DNA of 64,000 nucleotides from Amycolatopsis nalaikhensis (GCF_030264295.1 NZ_CP127173.1:9059501-9123500), one strand, 5' to 3'. Positions 28,587-37,604 are shown, numbered from the stretch's first letter. The notes: generated by a model from the letters alone, not told the origin. Made by a program: numbers and translations.

Positions 28587-29819
28587 ATGGCCCGGACGAT
28601 CACGATCCCGCCGCCGCGGGACGCCGGCCGGGCGCGGCAGCTGTGGTATTCGCTGCCCACCGAACTCGCGCGGCGGTTCCGGCCGCACGCCGACCCGCTT
28701 TCGCGGCGGATCCTGGAAGAGGTCCAGCGGGCCGTGCCCGAATACGCCAAGCCCCTCGAAGGCGAGTTCGGCAAGATGATCGTGCTGGCGATCGAGCAGG
28801 CGGTTGTCAGCTGCATCGACAGCATCGACGATCCGCTGTCCACAGAGGACAACTGGCCGAAGCTGTTCGTGGAGGTCGGCAAGCGCGTCCACCACGACGG
28901 CGGCAGCCTCAACTCGCTGCAGGCCGCCTACCGCGCGGGCGGCCGCGCGGCGTGGCGGTACATCGCCGAGCTCGGGCAGGCCCACCGCTTCCCGGCGGCC
29001 GTGCTGTGCGTCGGCGCGGAAGCCATTTTCGCTTATGTCGACGAGATTTCCTCGTACTCGGTCGAGGGGTACACGCTGGCGCAGGCGATGGCGACCGGCA
29101 CGCTCGAACGCCGGAGACGCCGCCTGCTCGAACTGCTGCTGGCCGACCCGCCGTCGTCCCCGGCCGCGATCGCGACCACGGCGAAGGCCGCGAACTGGGC
29201 CATGCCCGAGCGGGTCGCCGTCGTCGCGCTCGACCCGCGGGCCGAGCAGCACCTGACCCCGGCCCCGCAGGTCGCCGACGACGTCCTGCTCGACCTCGAA
29301 GGCCCCGAACCCTGCCTGCTGACGCCGAACCCGGACCGGGACTTGCGCGGTCTCGAAGGCCGGCTGCCGGGCTGGCGCGCGGCGGTCGGGCCGCGGGTCC
29401 GCCCGGCCGACGCGGCGACGTCGCTGCGGTGGGCGCGCCGCACGCTCGACCTGGTCCGCCGCGGCCTGGTCGGCGACGGCCCGGTGACGCACACGGCCGA
29501 CCACCTCGCGACGCACTGGCTGCTGCTGGACCGGTTCCTGCTGGACGAGCTGTCGGCGAAGACGCTGGCGCCCTTCGCGGAGCTCACGGTGAAGCAGCGG
29601 ACGCGCCTGGCGGAGACCCTGCTGAGCTGGCTGGAGCACAACGGGAACACCCCGGACATCGCGCAGGCGCTGGGCATCCACCCGCAGACCGTGCGGTACC
29701 GGGTGAGCCAGCTGAGCGACCTCTTCGGCGAGCGGCTGAGCGACCCGGCGCAGCGGCTGGAGATCCAGATGACGCTGCGGGCGCACCAGCTCCTGGGCAC
29801 GCGGCCCGGCGAGGACTGA
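28587..29819 (+). CDS. PucR/CdaR-like transcriptional regulator
   Basis: A 410-residue protein. The ATG at 28587 has GGAAAGGGG 6 bp upstream; a longer reading from 28524 lacks one. The C-terminal PucR-type helix-turn-helix is clear (LLSWLEHNGNTPDIAQALGIHPQTVRYRVSQL). The N-terminal helical region shares SLNSLQAAYRAGGRAAWRYI and related blocks with the regulator at 10198-11376. It is divergent from the MMPL gene, so it is the best candidate regulator of the lipid operon. Signal unknown. Confidence 0.82.
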   Translation: MARTITIPPPRDAGRARQLWYSLPTELARRFRPHADPLSRRILEEVQRAVPEYAKPLEGEFGKMIVLAIEQAVVSCIDSIDDPLSTEDNWPKLFVEVGKRVHHDGGSLNSLQAAYRAGGRAAWRYIAELGQAHRFPAAVLCVGAEAIFAYVDEISSYSVEGYTLAQAMATGTLERRRRRLLELLLADPPSSPAAIATTAKAANWAMPERVAVVALDPRAEQHLTPAPQVADDVLLDLEGPEPCLLTPNPDRDLRGLEGRLPGWRAAVGPRVRPADAATSLRWARRTLDLVRRGLVGDGPVTHTADHLATHWLLLDRFLLDELSAKTLAPFAELTVKQRTRLAETLLSWLEHNGNTPDIAQALGIHPQTVRYRVSQLSDLFGERLSDPAQRLEIQMTLRAHQLLGTRPGED

Positions 29820-29854
29820 CGGACCCTTGACCGCGAGCCGGGTTCTCCGCCAAG

Positions 29855-29870
29855 CTGTTAACGCTAACAG
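29855..29870 (+). promoter_or_regulatory. LacI-family-type operator before galM
   Basis: CTGTTAACGCTAACAG is an inverted repeat (CTGTTA/TAACAG, 4-bp centre) ending just before the ribosome site of galM. It closely resembles TGTTAGCGCTAACA-type sites bound by LacI-family sugar regulators of actinobacteria. A repressor here would block the promoter or early transcript. No LacI gene is present in the window. Confidence 0.65.
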
Positions 29871-29884
29871 TGGAGGACGCGCCG

Positions 29885-30943
29885 ATGCCCCGTACCGAAC
29901 TCACCCGTGAGCTCTTCGGCCGCGTCGGCGGCACCGACGTCCACCGCTACACGCTGGCCCGGGACGGCGGGATCACCGTCCGGATCCTCGACTACGGCGG
30001 GGTCGTCCAGTCGCTCGAAGCGCCGGACCGCTCGGGGCGGCGCGCCGACGTCGTCCTCGGCTATCCCGACCTCGACGGCTACGTCGCGAACAACCGGCCA
30101 GGCGCGCCGCGGGTCTTCCTCGGCGCGGTGATCGGCCGGTACGCCAACCGGATCGCGGGCGGCGCGTTCGCCCTCGACGGCGTCCTGCACCGGGTGCCGG
30201 TGAACGACGGGAAGAACAGCCTGCACGGCGGCCCGGCCGGGTTCGACACGCGGGTGTGGTCCGCGGCCGAGGTGCCCGGCGGCCTGCGGCTGACGCTGGT
30301 CAGCCCGGACGGCGACCAGGGCTACCCCGGGCAGCTCACCACCGAGGTGACCTACCGCCTCGACGCGCGCGGCCGGCTCGTCCTCACCTACCGCGCGACC
30401 ACGGACGCGCCGACGGTCGTCAACCTGACCAACCACACGTACTGGAACCTGGCGGGCACCGGCGACGTCCACGACCACCGGCTGGCGATCGCCGCGAGCC
30501 GCTACTGCCCCACCGACGAGAACCTGATCCCGGCGGGCGACCCGGTCCCGGTCGACGGCACGCCGTTCGACTTCCGCGCGCCGGAGCGGATCGGCGCCCG
30601 GCTCGGCGAATCCGACCCCCAGCTGGCGATCGGCTCCGGCTACGACCACAACTGGGTGCTCGACGACGACGCGCCGTTCGCCGCGCGGGCGTGGGAGCCG
30701 GCGTCCGGCCGCCTGCTCACGATGTGGACGACCGAGCCAGGGGTGCAGTTCTACTCGGGCAACTACCTCGGCGCCGACGGCCGCCCGCACCACCGCGGCG
30801 CCGGGTTCGCACTGGAAGCCCAGCACTTCCCGGACTCGCCGAACCGGCCGGACTTCCCGAGCACCGTGCTGCGGCCCGGCGAGGTCTACCACCAGGAAAC
30901 GGTCTTCGCCCTGTCCACGGCGGACCGGTTTCCGGTGGCGTGA
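29885..30943 (+). CDS. galM: Aldose 1-epimerase (mutarotase)
   Basis: A 352-residue cytosolic beta-sandwich enzyme that interconverts alpha and beta anomers of aldoses. The ATG at 29885 has GGAGG at 29872-29876, 8 bp upstream; a GTG at 29870 falls inside the operator. The active-site His lies in NLTNHTYWNLAG and the catalytic Glu in FALEAQHFPDSPN, and the substrate-binding segment GRYANRIAGG is intact. The LacI-type operator suggests induction by a sugar. No other sugar genes adjoin it. Confidence 0.92.
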   Translation: MPRTELTRELFGRVGGTDVHRYTLARDGGITVRILDYGGVVQSLEAPDRSGRRADVVLGYPDLDGYVANNRPGAPRVFLGAVIGRYANRIAGGAFALDGVLHRVPVNDGKNSLHGGPAGFDTRVWSAAEVPGGLRLTLVSPDGDQGYPGQLTTEVTYRLDARGRLVLTYRATTDAPTVVNLTNHTYWNLAGTGDVHDHRLAIAASRYCPTDENLIPAGDPVPVDGTPFDFRAPERIGARLGESDPQLAIGSGYDHNWVLDDDAPFAARAWEPASGRLLTMWTTEPGVQFYSGNYLGADGRPHHRGAGFALEAQHFPDSPNRPDFPSTVLRPGEVYHQETVFALSTADRFPVA

Positions 30944-30992
30944 GCAACACTCGGGCCGCGAAGCCGGGTCCGCGCGGTTACCCTCGCCGGTC

Positions 30993-31706
30993 ATGGGAGA
31001 CCTTTCCGCCGTCGCCGCGGACCTCGCGCCGGGTGGCACGCTGCGCGCCGCCATCAACCTCGGCAACCCGGTGCTCGCCCACGGCACTCCGGACGAACCG
31101 GGCGGCGTGACGGTCGACATCGCGCGCGAAGTGGCCGCGCGGCTCGACGTTCCGGCCGAGCTGGTCTGCTTCGACGCGGCCCGGAAGTCGTTCGAGGCAC
31201 TGACCTCGGACGCGGCCGACCTGTGCTTCCTGGCGATCGAACCGGCCCGCGCGGCCTCGGTCGCCTTCACCGCGCCGTACGTCGTCATCGAGGGTGTGTT
31301 CGTGGCGCCGGTGGATTCGCCGTTCCGGGCACCGGCCGACGTCGATCGGCCAGGCGTCCGGATCGGCGTCAAGCAGGGCTCGGCCTACGACCTGTTCCTG
31401 ACTCGGACCCTCGAGCACGCGACGGTGGTCCGCGGCGAGGACGGCGTGGTCGCGTTCGAGGAGGGCGGACTCGAGGTGGCCGCCGGGATCCGGCAGCCGA
31501 TGACCGCCTACGCCGCCGCGCACCCGGGAACGCGGGTGATCGACGAGCGGTTCATGCGCATCGAGCAGGCGGTCGGCACGTCCCCGGACCGGCGCCCGGA
31601 GACGCTCGCCTTCCTGCGCGACCTCGTCGAAGAGCTGAAGGGGAACGGGTTCGTCGCCGACGCCCTGCGCCGCGCGAACCAGCCGGACGCCACGGTCGCG
31701 GACTGA
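30993..31706 (+). CDS. Solute-binding (SBP family 3) protein without signal peptide
   Basis: A 237-residue protein with the bilobal fold of amino-acid-type binding proteins (VTVDIAREVAARL, ADLCFLAIEPARAASVAFTAPYV, VRIGVKQGSAYDLFLTR). The N-terminus (MGDLSAVAADLAPGG) has no signal peptide, lipobox or membrane segment, so it should be cytosolic. No ABC permease or ATPase is nearby. It may be a ligand sensor or an enzyme-like derivative of the fold. Its stop is one base from that of the converging LysR gene. Function not known. Confidence 0.72.
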   Translation: MGDLSAVAADLAPGGTLRAAINLGNPVLAHGTPDEPGGVTVDIAREVAARLDVPAELVCFDAARKSFEALTSDAADLCFLAIEPARAASVAFTAPYVVIEGVFVAPVDSPFRAPADVDRPGVRIGVKQGSAYDLFLTRTLEHATVVRGEDGVVAFEEGGLEVAAGIRQPMTAYAAAHPGTRVIDERFMRIEQAVGTSPDRRPETLAFLRDLVEELKGNGFVADALRRANQPDATVAD

Positions 31707-31707
31707 A

Positions 31708-32601
31708 TCAGCCCGACACCGCCCGCAACGCCGCCAAACCCCGTGCCACCACGGGATGTCCGGCACTGCCGCGGCGCACGTACGCCGAGATCCGGCGGGA
31801 CGGCCGCGGCTCGCCGGCCAGCGTCAGGCGCCGGACGGGGTGGGCCGCCGGGATCGGCACCATCCGCGGCAGCAGGCAGACACCGAGCCCGGCGGCGACC
31901 GTCGCGGACACCGCGTACCACTCCTTCACCTGGTGGCCGACCCGCGGCGTGAACCCGGCGGCCGCGCAGGCGGCGAGCAGCACGGCGTAGGTGTCGTTGT
32001 CGCGGGCCTTGACCACCCAGCTCTCCCCGGCCGCTTCGGCGAGCCCGATCCGGCGTCGCCGCGCCAGCGGGTGCCCGCGCCGCACCAGCAGGTCCAGGCG
32101 ATCGTCGAGCAGGAACGACGGCTCGAACCGCGGGTCGTCGGCCGGCGGGACGTCCGGTGTCGGCAGGACGACGGCGATGTCGGCCTCGCCGGTGAGCAGG
32201 GCGTCGAAGCAGTCCTTCGTTTCTTCTTCGGCGATCCGCAGCTCGACGCCCTGGTCGTGCAGTGCCCCCGCGGCCGGGGCGACCAGCGCCGCGATCGCCG
32301 AAGACACCCCGCAAACGCGTAACGCTCCGCCCTCGCCGTCCTTGAACGCCGCCAGCGCGGCCCGGGTCTCCTCCCAGCGCGCGTGCAGGTCGTCGGCGTG
32401 GGCCAGGAGGGCTTCCGCGGCGGGGGTGAGCCGGACGCGGCGGCCCTCGTGACTCAGCAGTTCGACGTCCAGTTCCCTGGCCAGCAGCCGGATCTGCTGC
32501 GACACCGCCGACGGCGTCAGGTGCAGGGACGCGGCGGCCGCGGTCACGGTGCCGCGGGCGGCGAGCACCCGCAGGACCTGCAGCCGTCGCAAGTCGATCA
32601 T
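31708..32601 (-). CDS. LysR-family transcriptional regulator
   Basis: A 297-residue regulator with the LysR N-terminal winged helix (LRVLAARGTVTAAAASLHLTPSAVSQQIRLLARELDVELL) and a C-terminal effector domain. It is divergent from the EamA transporter gene at 32675 across 73 bp, the usual arrangement of a LysR protein with its target, so it probably controls that exporter. The co-inducer cannot be read from the sequence. Confidence 0.9.
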   Translation of the reverse strand: MIDLRRLQVLRVLAARGTVTAAAASLHLTPSAVSQQIRLLARELDVELLSHEGRRVRLTPAAEALLAHADDLHARWEETRAALAAFKDGEGGALRVCGVSSAIAALVAPAAGALHDQGVELRIAEEETKDCFDALLTGEADIAVVLPTPDVPPADDPRFEPSFLLDDRLDLLVRRGHPLARRRRIGLAEAAGESWVVKARDNDTYAVLLAACAAAGFTPRVGHQVKEWYAVSATVAAGLGVCLLPRMVPIPAAHPVRRLTLAGEPRPSRRISAYVRRGSAGHPVVARGLAALRAVSG

Positions 32602-32674
32602 TCAGTCGATTCTACAAGGTATTGGCCGAATATTGTCGATGGACGTACAAGCTTTGACGGCGCAGGGTCGAGGT

Positions 32675-33790
32675 ATGCGCATTCCCGCCCCGGCGTTGGT
32701 CGTCGCGAGCGTGCTGAGCCTCGAGACCGGGCAGGCGTTCGGCAAGAGCCTCTTCGCCGAGGTGAGCCCGGCCGGGGTGGTGACGTCGCGGCTCGGTCTC
32801 GCGGCGGCGATCCTGCTCGCCGTCACCCGGCCCCGGCTGCCGCGGGGCCCGCGCGAAACGGTGCTGGTGCTCGGTTTCGGCACCGCCATCGCCGGGATGA
32901 ACCTGGTCTACCCCGCGTTGCGGTTCCTGCCCGTCGGGACGGCGAGCACGATCCAGCAACTCGGCCCGCTCGCGCTCGCGGTGGCGGGTCGCCGTGGGAT
33001 CGGGTTCGCCCTCCTCGCCGGGCTCGGCCTGTGGCTGGTGAACGACCCGGCGAGCGCCGGGTTGCCGGGTCCGGGCGTGGCACTCGCGGCGACGTCGGCC
33101 GCCTCGATGGCCGCCTACCTGCTGCTGAGCAAGCGGTCCGCCGATGGTGGCACGGGACTCGGTGCGCTCGCGCTCGCGCTCGGCTGGGCGACCGCGTTGT
33201 GGGCGCCCGCCGGAATCGCCCAGAACGGCGGGGAGTTCCTGCGGCCGCCCGTGCTGCTCGCCGGGCTCGCGGTGGCGATCCTGACGGCGGTCTTCCCGTA
33301 CTCGCTGGAATTCACCGCGTTGCGCCGGGTGCGCGCCCGGACGGTCAGCGCGTTGGTGGGCCTCGAACCCGCGGTCGCCGCGGTGGCGGGAATGGTGGTG
33401 CTGGGCGAAATCCTGACCCCGCGGGCCTGGCTCGGCGTCGCCTGCGTCGTGACCGCGGCCATCGCGCTCAGCCGGCCACGGCAGCCTCGCGTTTCATCGC
33501 GATTTCATCGACTCCTGCGACGCTCACGGCTCACCGCCGCGAGACGAGGGGGCAGCGATGGCGACGGAAGAACCGACCGGCCGGTGGCGAGCCCTCGTCG
33601 CCACCCGGCGGCGCCGGTGGGTGGCCGCCGGGGTCGTGGCCGTTCTCGTCGGCGCGGGGGTCACCTGGTGGGTCTTCGGATCCCGGATCCGCGGCGCGAT
33701 CCCGGGGACCGTCGAGGCGAGCGTGCTGACCGCCGAGGAGACCAGCGTCGTCCTCGGCACTTCCCTGCTCGCCGAGACCAGCGCCAGTGA
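32675..33790 (+). CDS. EamA/DMT-family transporter with an unusual C-terminal extension
   Basis: The ATG at 32675 begins about 270 residues with ten hydrophobic segments and two EamA repeats (SRLGLAAAILLAV, ALVGLEPAVAAVAGMVVLGE). Such transporters usually end near SRPRQPR (about 33490). Here the frame stays open for another 100 Arg/Gly-rich residues to 33790, reading 233 bp into the next gene in another frame. Either the extension is real or a base change has removed the natural stop. The family exports metabolites or amino acids; control by the divergent LysR gene is likely. Confidence 0.75.
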   Translation: MRIPAPALVVASVLSLETGQAFGKSLFAEVSPAGVVTSRLGLAAAILLAVTRPRLPRGPRETVLVLGFGTAIAGMNLVYPALRFLPVGTASTIQQLGPLALAVAGRRGIGFALLAGLGLWLVNDPASAGLPGPGVALAATSAASMAAYLLLSKRSADGGTGLGALALALGWATALWAPAGIAQNGGEFLRPPVLLAGLAVAILTAVFPYSLEFTALRRVRARTVSALVGLEPAVAAVAGMVVLGEILTPRAWLGVACVVTAAIALSRPRQPRVSSRFHRLLRRSRLTAARRGGSDGDGRTDRPVASPRRHPAAPVGGRRGRGRSRRRGGHLVGLRIPDPRRDPGDRRGERADRRGDQRRPRHFPARRDQRQ

Positions 33791-34256
33791 ACCGCCGTCC
33801 GCGCTGACGGCCGAACCCCCGGCCTGCTCCGTCGCCGTCGGGCCCGCCACCCAAGCCGTCTACGGCACCGCCTGGACGGCCTTCCGGTCCGTCGCCTACC
33901 AGGACTCCGCCGACGTCGCCGACCACACCGTCACCCAGACCGTCGCCCGGTACCCGGAGCCGTCCGACGCGGCCGCCGTCTTCCGGGTCCTGACCGACGG
34001 GCTGGCGAACTGCCCCGCCGCGGTCCGCACCGACCCGTTGCGCGGCGAGTCGACCTGGGCCTACGAGGTCGCGGCGTCGGGACCGGAATCCCTGGCCTGG
34101 AGCGCGATCCAGGACGCGGGCGACGGCTGGGCGTGCCACCGCCAGGCCCGCGTGAAGGGCACGACGGTGCTGCAGGTTTCGGTCTGCCAAGCGGGCGACG
34201 GCGCACCGCTCGCGGCCCAGCTGGCCGACCGGGTCGCGAGCCGGGTCGAGCCGTGA
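33558..34256 (+). CDS. Single-pass membrane protein with PknH-like extracellular sensor domain
   Basis: A 232-residue protein. A basic N-terminus (RWRALVATRRRRW) precedes one transmembrane helix (about residues 23-40), then an external domain with Cys residues near 89, 152, 195 and 209. It resembles the PknH-type sensor domain of actinobacterial lipoproteins and kinases. GAGGGGG precedes the ATG. Its stop overlaps the GTG of the Hint-deaminase toxin gene (GTGA), so the two are probably co-translated and it may assist toxin export or anchoring. Domain assignment is by eye. Confidence 0.62.
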   Translation: MATEEPTGRWRALVATRRRRWVAAGVVAVLVGAGVTWWVFGSRIRGAIPGTVEASVLTAEETSVVLGTSLLAETSASEPPSALTAEPPACSVAVGPATQAVYGTAWTAFRSVAYQDSADVADHTVTQTVARYPEPSDAAAVFRVLTDGLANCPAAVRTDPLRGESTWAYEVAASGPESLAWSAIQDAGDGWACHRQARVKGTTVLQVSVCQAGDGAPLAAQLADRVASRVEP

Positions 34257-36202
34257 TCCGCCGCGTGCTCGGCGTCGTCCTCGCCGGGGTTCTGCTCCTT
34301 TCCGGCACTCCGGCCGTCGCGGACCCGCCCGTCCACCTCGACGCACCGGCCGCGCCCGCGCTCCTCAGCCCCGGGCCGCAGTACCCGGCGGGGCTCAACT
34401 CCCGCATCGTCGCCTACGACCAGCGGGCCTCGGCCCTGCCCCAGCAAGCACGGCAGCTCAACGCCGAAGAGCAAGCCCTCAACCAGCGGGAACGCACGTA
34501 CCAGGGCAAACTCGACGGCTACAACTCCCGCGGCGCGGCGGCGAAGCAGCGGCTGGACTCGATCGACCAGCGCGGCACCGCGCTCAAGCAGCGGATCGAC
34601 GCGCACAACGCGGCCCCGCACCAGTTCCTGCTCCCCCAGCAGGCGGCGCAGTCGCGCGCGTACGACGCCGAGGCGTCCCAGCTGCGCGGTGAACAAGCGC
34701 AACTGACCAGTGAGCTCGACCAGCTGCGCACCGAGAAGTCCGCTTTGGACTCCGAAAAGTCCCAGCTGGACAGCGAAAGCTCGCAACTTCGGGACGCGAA
34801 GCAGCAGCACGACGACCAAGCCCGCACCTGGCAGGACCAAGACCGGCAGCTGCGTGCCGAAGGTCTGCGGCTGCTCGGCGAAATGGCGGCCGCGCAGGCG
34901 CATCCGCCCGTTTCCGCGGCGCCGCCCCGGGTTTCGGGTGGGGACGCGCTCCGGCCGCCGGCGCGCGCCGAGCAAGCGCGAGACACCGGCGGCGACCGCG
35001 CGTCGCCGGTGGCCGACACGGCCGCCCTCCGCGACTACGCGGCGAAGAACGGCGTCGACGTCATCCCGCGCCAGGTCACCGCGCGGCTGGCGCCGGACTC
35101 CGTCGCGAAGCTGCCGCCGGGCAGCACCCAGCTGTCCGGGGTCTTCGACGGGCTGGCCCGCAAACTGGACGGGAACTACACCGCGCTCGAGACCCAGCCC
35201 GCCGCCGTCGAACGCGGTGCCGGGCAACGGGCCTTCGACGACGCCATCCGCCACGGCGGACGGGCCGAGGTGCTCCTCGACGGCGAGCGGGTCACCGTCG
35301 ACGAGGTCCGGCAGGCGCCGTCCCCGGCCGCGGCCCGGCCCGCGGACTGCCCGGCGCCGAACAGCTTCGTGCCGGGCACCCTGGTGGTGCTGGCCGACGG
35401 GACCACCCGGCCGATCGAGCGGGTCGGCCCGGGCACCCTGGTCCGCGCGACCGACCCGGTCACCGGCACGACGTCCGGGAAGCCGGTGCTCAGCCGGATC
35501 ACCGGCGAGGGCCGCAAGCTCCTGGAGCGGGTGACCGTCACCGACGGGACGCGCGGCGGCGTGCTCACCGCGACGTCGGGCCACCCCTTCTGGGACCCCG
35601 CCCGGCGAGCCTGGGTCGAGGCCCGGGACCTGCGCGCGGGCGAGCCACTGTCCGGCGGGCTCCGCGTCGCGGAAACCGTGCCGTACCCGGCGTTCCTGAC
35701 CGTCCACAACCTCGTCGTCGCCGACGTCCACACCTACTGGGTGGCCGCGGACGGCCTGCTCGTCCTCGTCCACAACGGCTGCGACGGCCAGATCGGGTAC
35801 AACAGCGACGAAATCAGCCACGTCGCCTACACCGCGCGCGTCGCGAGAGGCCTCGAGTTCCGGCCGGGGCGGAACGTCGCGGTCGCCCGTGTGCCCGGCC
35901 TGGGCGATCCCAAGACCGGCGACTTCGTGGTCGGGGTCAGCAAGTCCGTCGAGAAGGGGACCAAGTGGCACGCCGAGGACGACATCCTCGACCAGCTCGC
36001 GGCGAAGGGCATCGACCCGAAGAAGATCACGGAGTTCTACAGTGAGCGCAAGCCGTGCGCCGCGTGCGGGCCGATGCTCGACGACGCGCTCGCGCCGGGC
36101 ACCCCGGTCAAGTGGAGTGTCTACTACGACCAGAACAGCGCCGTGCGGAAGGCGGCGAAGGAGATCCTGGCGATGTTCATCCTGCAGGCCGGCGGCCGCT
36201 GA
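34253..36202 (+). CDS. Secreted polymorphic toxin: coiled coil, Hint, deaminase
   Basis: A 649-residue protein from GTG 34253. Order: signal peptide (1-22, ending TPAVA), long coiled coil (about 47-218), linker and small domain (255-350), Hint autoprocessing domain from Cys366 (CPAPNSFVPGTLV) through His444 in TSGHPFW to His507-Asn508 (VLVHNGC), then a C-terminal domain. The latter has His573-Ala-Glu575 and Pro601-Cys602-x-x-Cys605, the zinc site of the cytidine-deaminase superfamily as used by nucleic-acid deaminase toxins (DddA, XOO_2897 types). Hint would release the toxin by cleavage near 508. A small acidic gene follows 13 bp later as likely immunity. Target (DNA, RNA or nucleotide) cannot be read. 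Confidence 0.82.
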   Translation: MIRRVLGVVLAGVLLLSGTPAVADPPVHLDAPAAPALLSPGPQYPAGLNSRIVAYDQRASALPQQARQLNAEEQALNQRERTYQGKLDGYNSRGAAAKQRLDSIDQRGTALKQRIDAHNAAPHQFLLPQQAAQSRAYDAEASQLRGEQAQLTSELDQLRTEKSALDSEKSQLDSESSQLRDAKQQHDDQARTWQDQDRQLRAEGLRLLGEMAAAQAHPPVSAAPPRVSGGDALRPPARAEQARDTGGDRASPVADTAALRDYAAKNGVDVIPRQVTARLAPDSVAKLPPGSTQLSGVFDGLARKLDGNYTALETQPAAVERGAGQRAFDDAIRHGGRAEVLLDGERVTVDEVRQAPSPAAARPADCPAPNSFVPGTLVVLADGTTRPIERVGPGTLVRATDPVTGTTSGKPVLSRITGEGRKLLERVTVTDGTRGGVLTATSGHPFWDPARRAWVEARDLRAGEPLSGGLRVAETVPYPAFLTVHNLVVADVHTYWVAADGLLVLVHNGCDGQIGYNSDEISHVAYTARVARGLEFRPGRNVAVARVPGLGDPKTGDFVVGVSKSVEKGTKWHAEDDILDQLAAKGIDPKKITEFYSERKPCAACGPMLDDALAPGTPVKWSVYYDQNSAVRKAAKEILAMFILQAGGR

Positions 36203-36215
36203 CCGGAGGCACCTG

Positions 36216-36656
36216 ATGACCGAAACTCCCCGCGTCCCGCCCGAAGTGCTCGCCCGGCGGACCGAACTCGGCGCCCGCGTGGTCGCCGAACTGCACCGCG
36301 CGGGCCTGCCCGCCTACCTGCGGACCCGCGAAACGCCCGCACAGGCCGGGGCCGAAGTCGTCGTCGACGACCTCGCGGCCGAAGAAGGCGGCGGCGTCAC
36401 CGTCGAGTGGCACCCCGACCCCGGTCTCCGGCTCGCCGCGCTCGGCGTGTCCCCCGGCGACGACGCCCCCGAGCGCGCCGCGACGGCGTTGGCCGGCATC
36501 GGCCGCACCGGCGTGGTCCCGGACGGCCTCCGGCACGCCGACGAAATCGGCGCGCACATGCAGCGGGCCCTCATCGGGATCCTCGTCTCCGCGGGCCTCG
36601 ACGCGCGCGACCTCGGCGACGAGGACGACCCCCACGTCGTGCGGGTCGGCGGCTAG
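36216..36656 (+). CDS. Probable immunity protein for the deaminase toxin
   Basis: A 146-residue acidic cytosolic protein of no family I recognise. GGAGG at 36205-36209 lies 6 bp before the ATG, and the gene starts 13 bp after the toxin stop, the typical place for an immunity gene. It has no signal peptide or membrane segment, as expected for a protein that protects the producer's cytoplasm. Its stop overlaps the stop of the converging LLM gene. The immunity role is inferred from position, size and charge only. Confidence 0.6.
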   Translation: MTETPRVPPEVLARRTELGARVVAELHRAGLPAYLRTRETPAQAGAEVVVDDLAAEEGGGVTVEWHPDPGLRLAALGVSPGDDAPERAATALAGIGRTGVVPDGLRHADEIGAHMQRALIGILVSAGLDARDLGDEDDPHVVRVGG

Positions 36657-37604
36657 AGCCGCGGCAGCACCTGGGTGCGCCAGGCCTCGAAGAATTTCTC
36701 CTGGTCGGGGCCGATCTGCTGGACGTAGACCTCGTCGAATCCGGCGTCGGCGAACTCGCGCACGGCGGCGACGTGCCGGTCGGCGTCCGGGCCGCACGGG
36801 AACTGCTCGCGCACCATGTCCTCGGTCACCAGGCTCGCGGCGGCCTCGTAGTCGGCGGGCCTGGGCAGGATCGACGGCAGCTGGCCGTCCAGGAGCTCGT
36901 TGCGCCACAACCGGTGCGCGGTGCGGACACCGTCCTCTTCGGAATCGGCCCAGCACACCTTCAGCCCGCCCTGCACCGGGCGGTCGCCCCCGCCGGCTTC
37001 GCGGTACCGGCGCACCAATTCGGCGTCCGGCATCACGGTGCAGAAGCCGTCGCCCGCGCGGGCGGCCAGGTCGGTGGCCGTCGGCCCGAACGCCGAGACG
37101 TAGATCGGCACGGGCTCTTCGGGCACGGTGTAGAGCCGGGCGTGGTCGACGGTGTAGTACCGGCCGCGGTGGTTGACCTCCTTGCCGGTGTGCAGCTTCC
37201 GGATGACGTCGATCGCCTCTTCGAGCATCTCCAGCCGCACCCGCGGCGGCGGCCACTGCCCCCCCCGTGACGTGCTCGTTCAGCGCCTCCCCGGTCCCGA
37301 CACCGAGGACGAACCGGCCCTCGAACTGAACCGCCGCGGTGGCGGCCGCGTGCGCGACGATCGCCGGGTGCGTGCGGATGATCGGGCACGTCACCGCGGT
37401 CGAGATCGGCAGCGACGTCACCTCGCTGAGCGCGCCCAGCACGGACCACACGAACGGGCTGTTGCCCTGCTCGTCGAGCCAGGGGTGGAAGTGGTCGGAG
37501 ATCCAGAGCCGCTCGAACCCGGCGGACTCGGCGAGCCGGGCCTGCCGGACCAGCTCACGCGGGGAAAACTCCTCGGACGACAGGAAGTAGCCGACACTCA
37601 CCAT
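36653..37604 (-). pseudogene. LLM-class F420-dependent oxidoreductase, frameshifted at a G8 tract
   Basis: The N-terminal half (from 37604, VGYFLSSEEFSPRELVRQARL, SDHFHPW, GVGTGEALNEHVTGG) and the C-terminal half (RLEMLEEAIDVIRKLHTGKEV to LPRL at 36653) are in different frames. They join at eight Cs at 37259-37266 (G8 on the coding strand). Seven Gs would restore one continuous protein of about 317 residues of the Fgd-related F420 family. So this is a one-base insertion: slippage, phase variation or a sequencing error. It is third in an operon behind SnoaL-like and Ddn-like genes. Confidence 0.8.

Noticed and set aside
34133..34252. Forty-codon N-terminal extension of the Hint-deaminase toxin
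   Set aside because: It overlaps the PknH-like gene out of frame and would bury the signal peptide; GTG 34253 gives a proper signal sequence and GTGA overlap.
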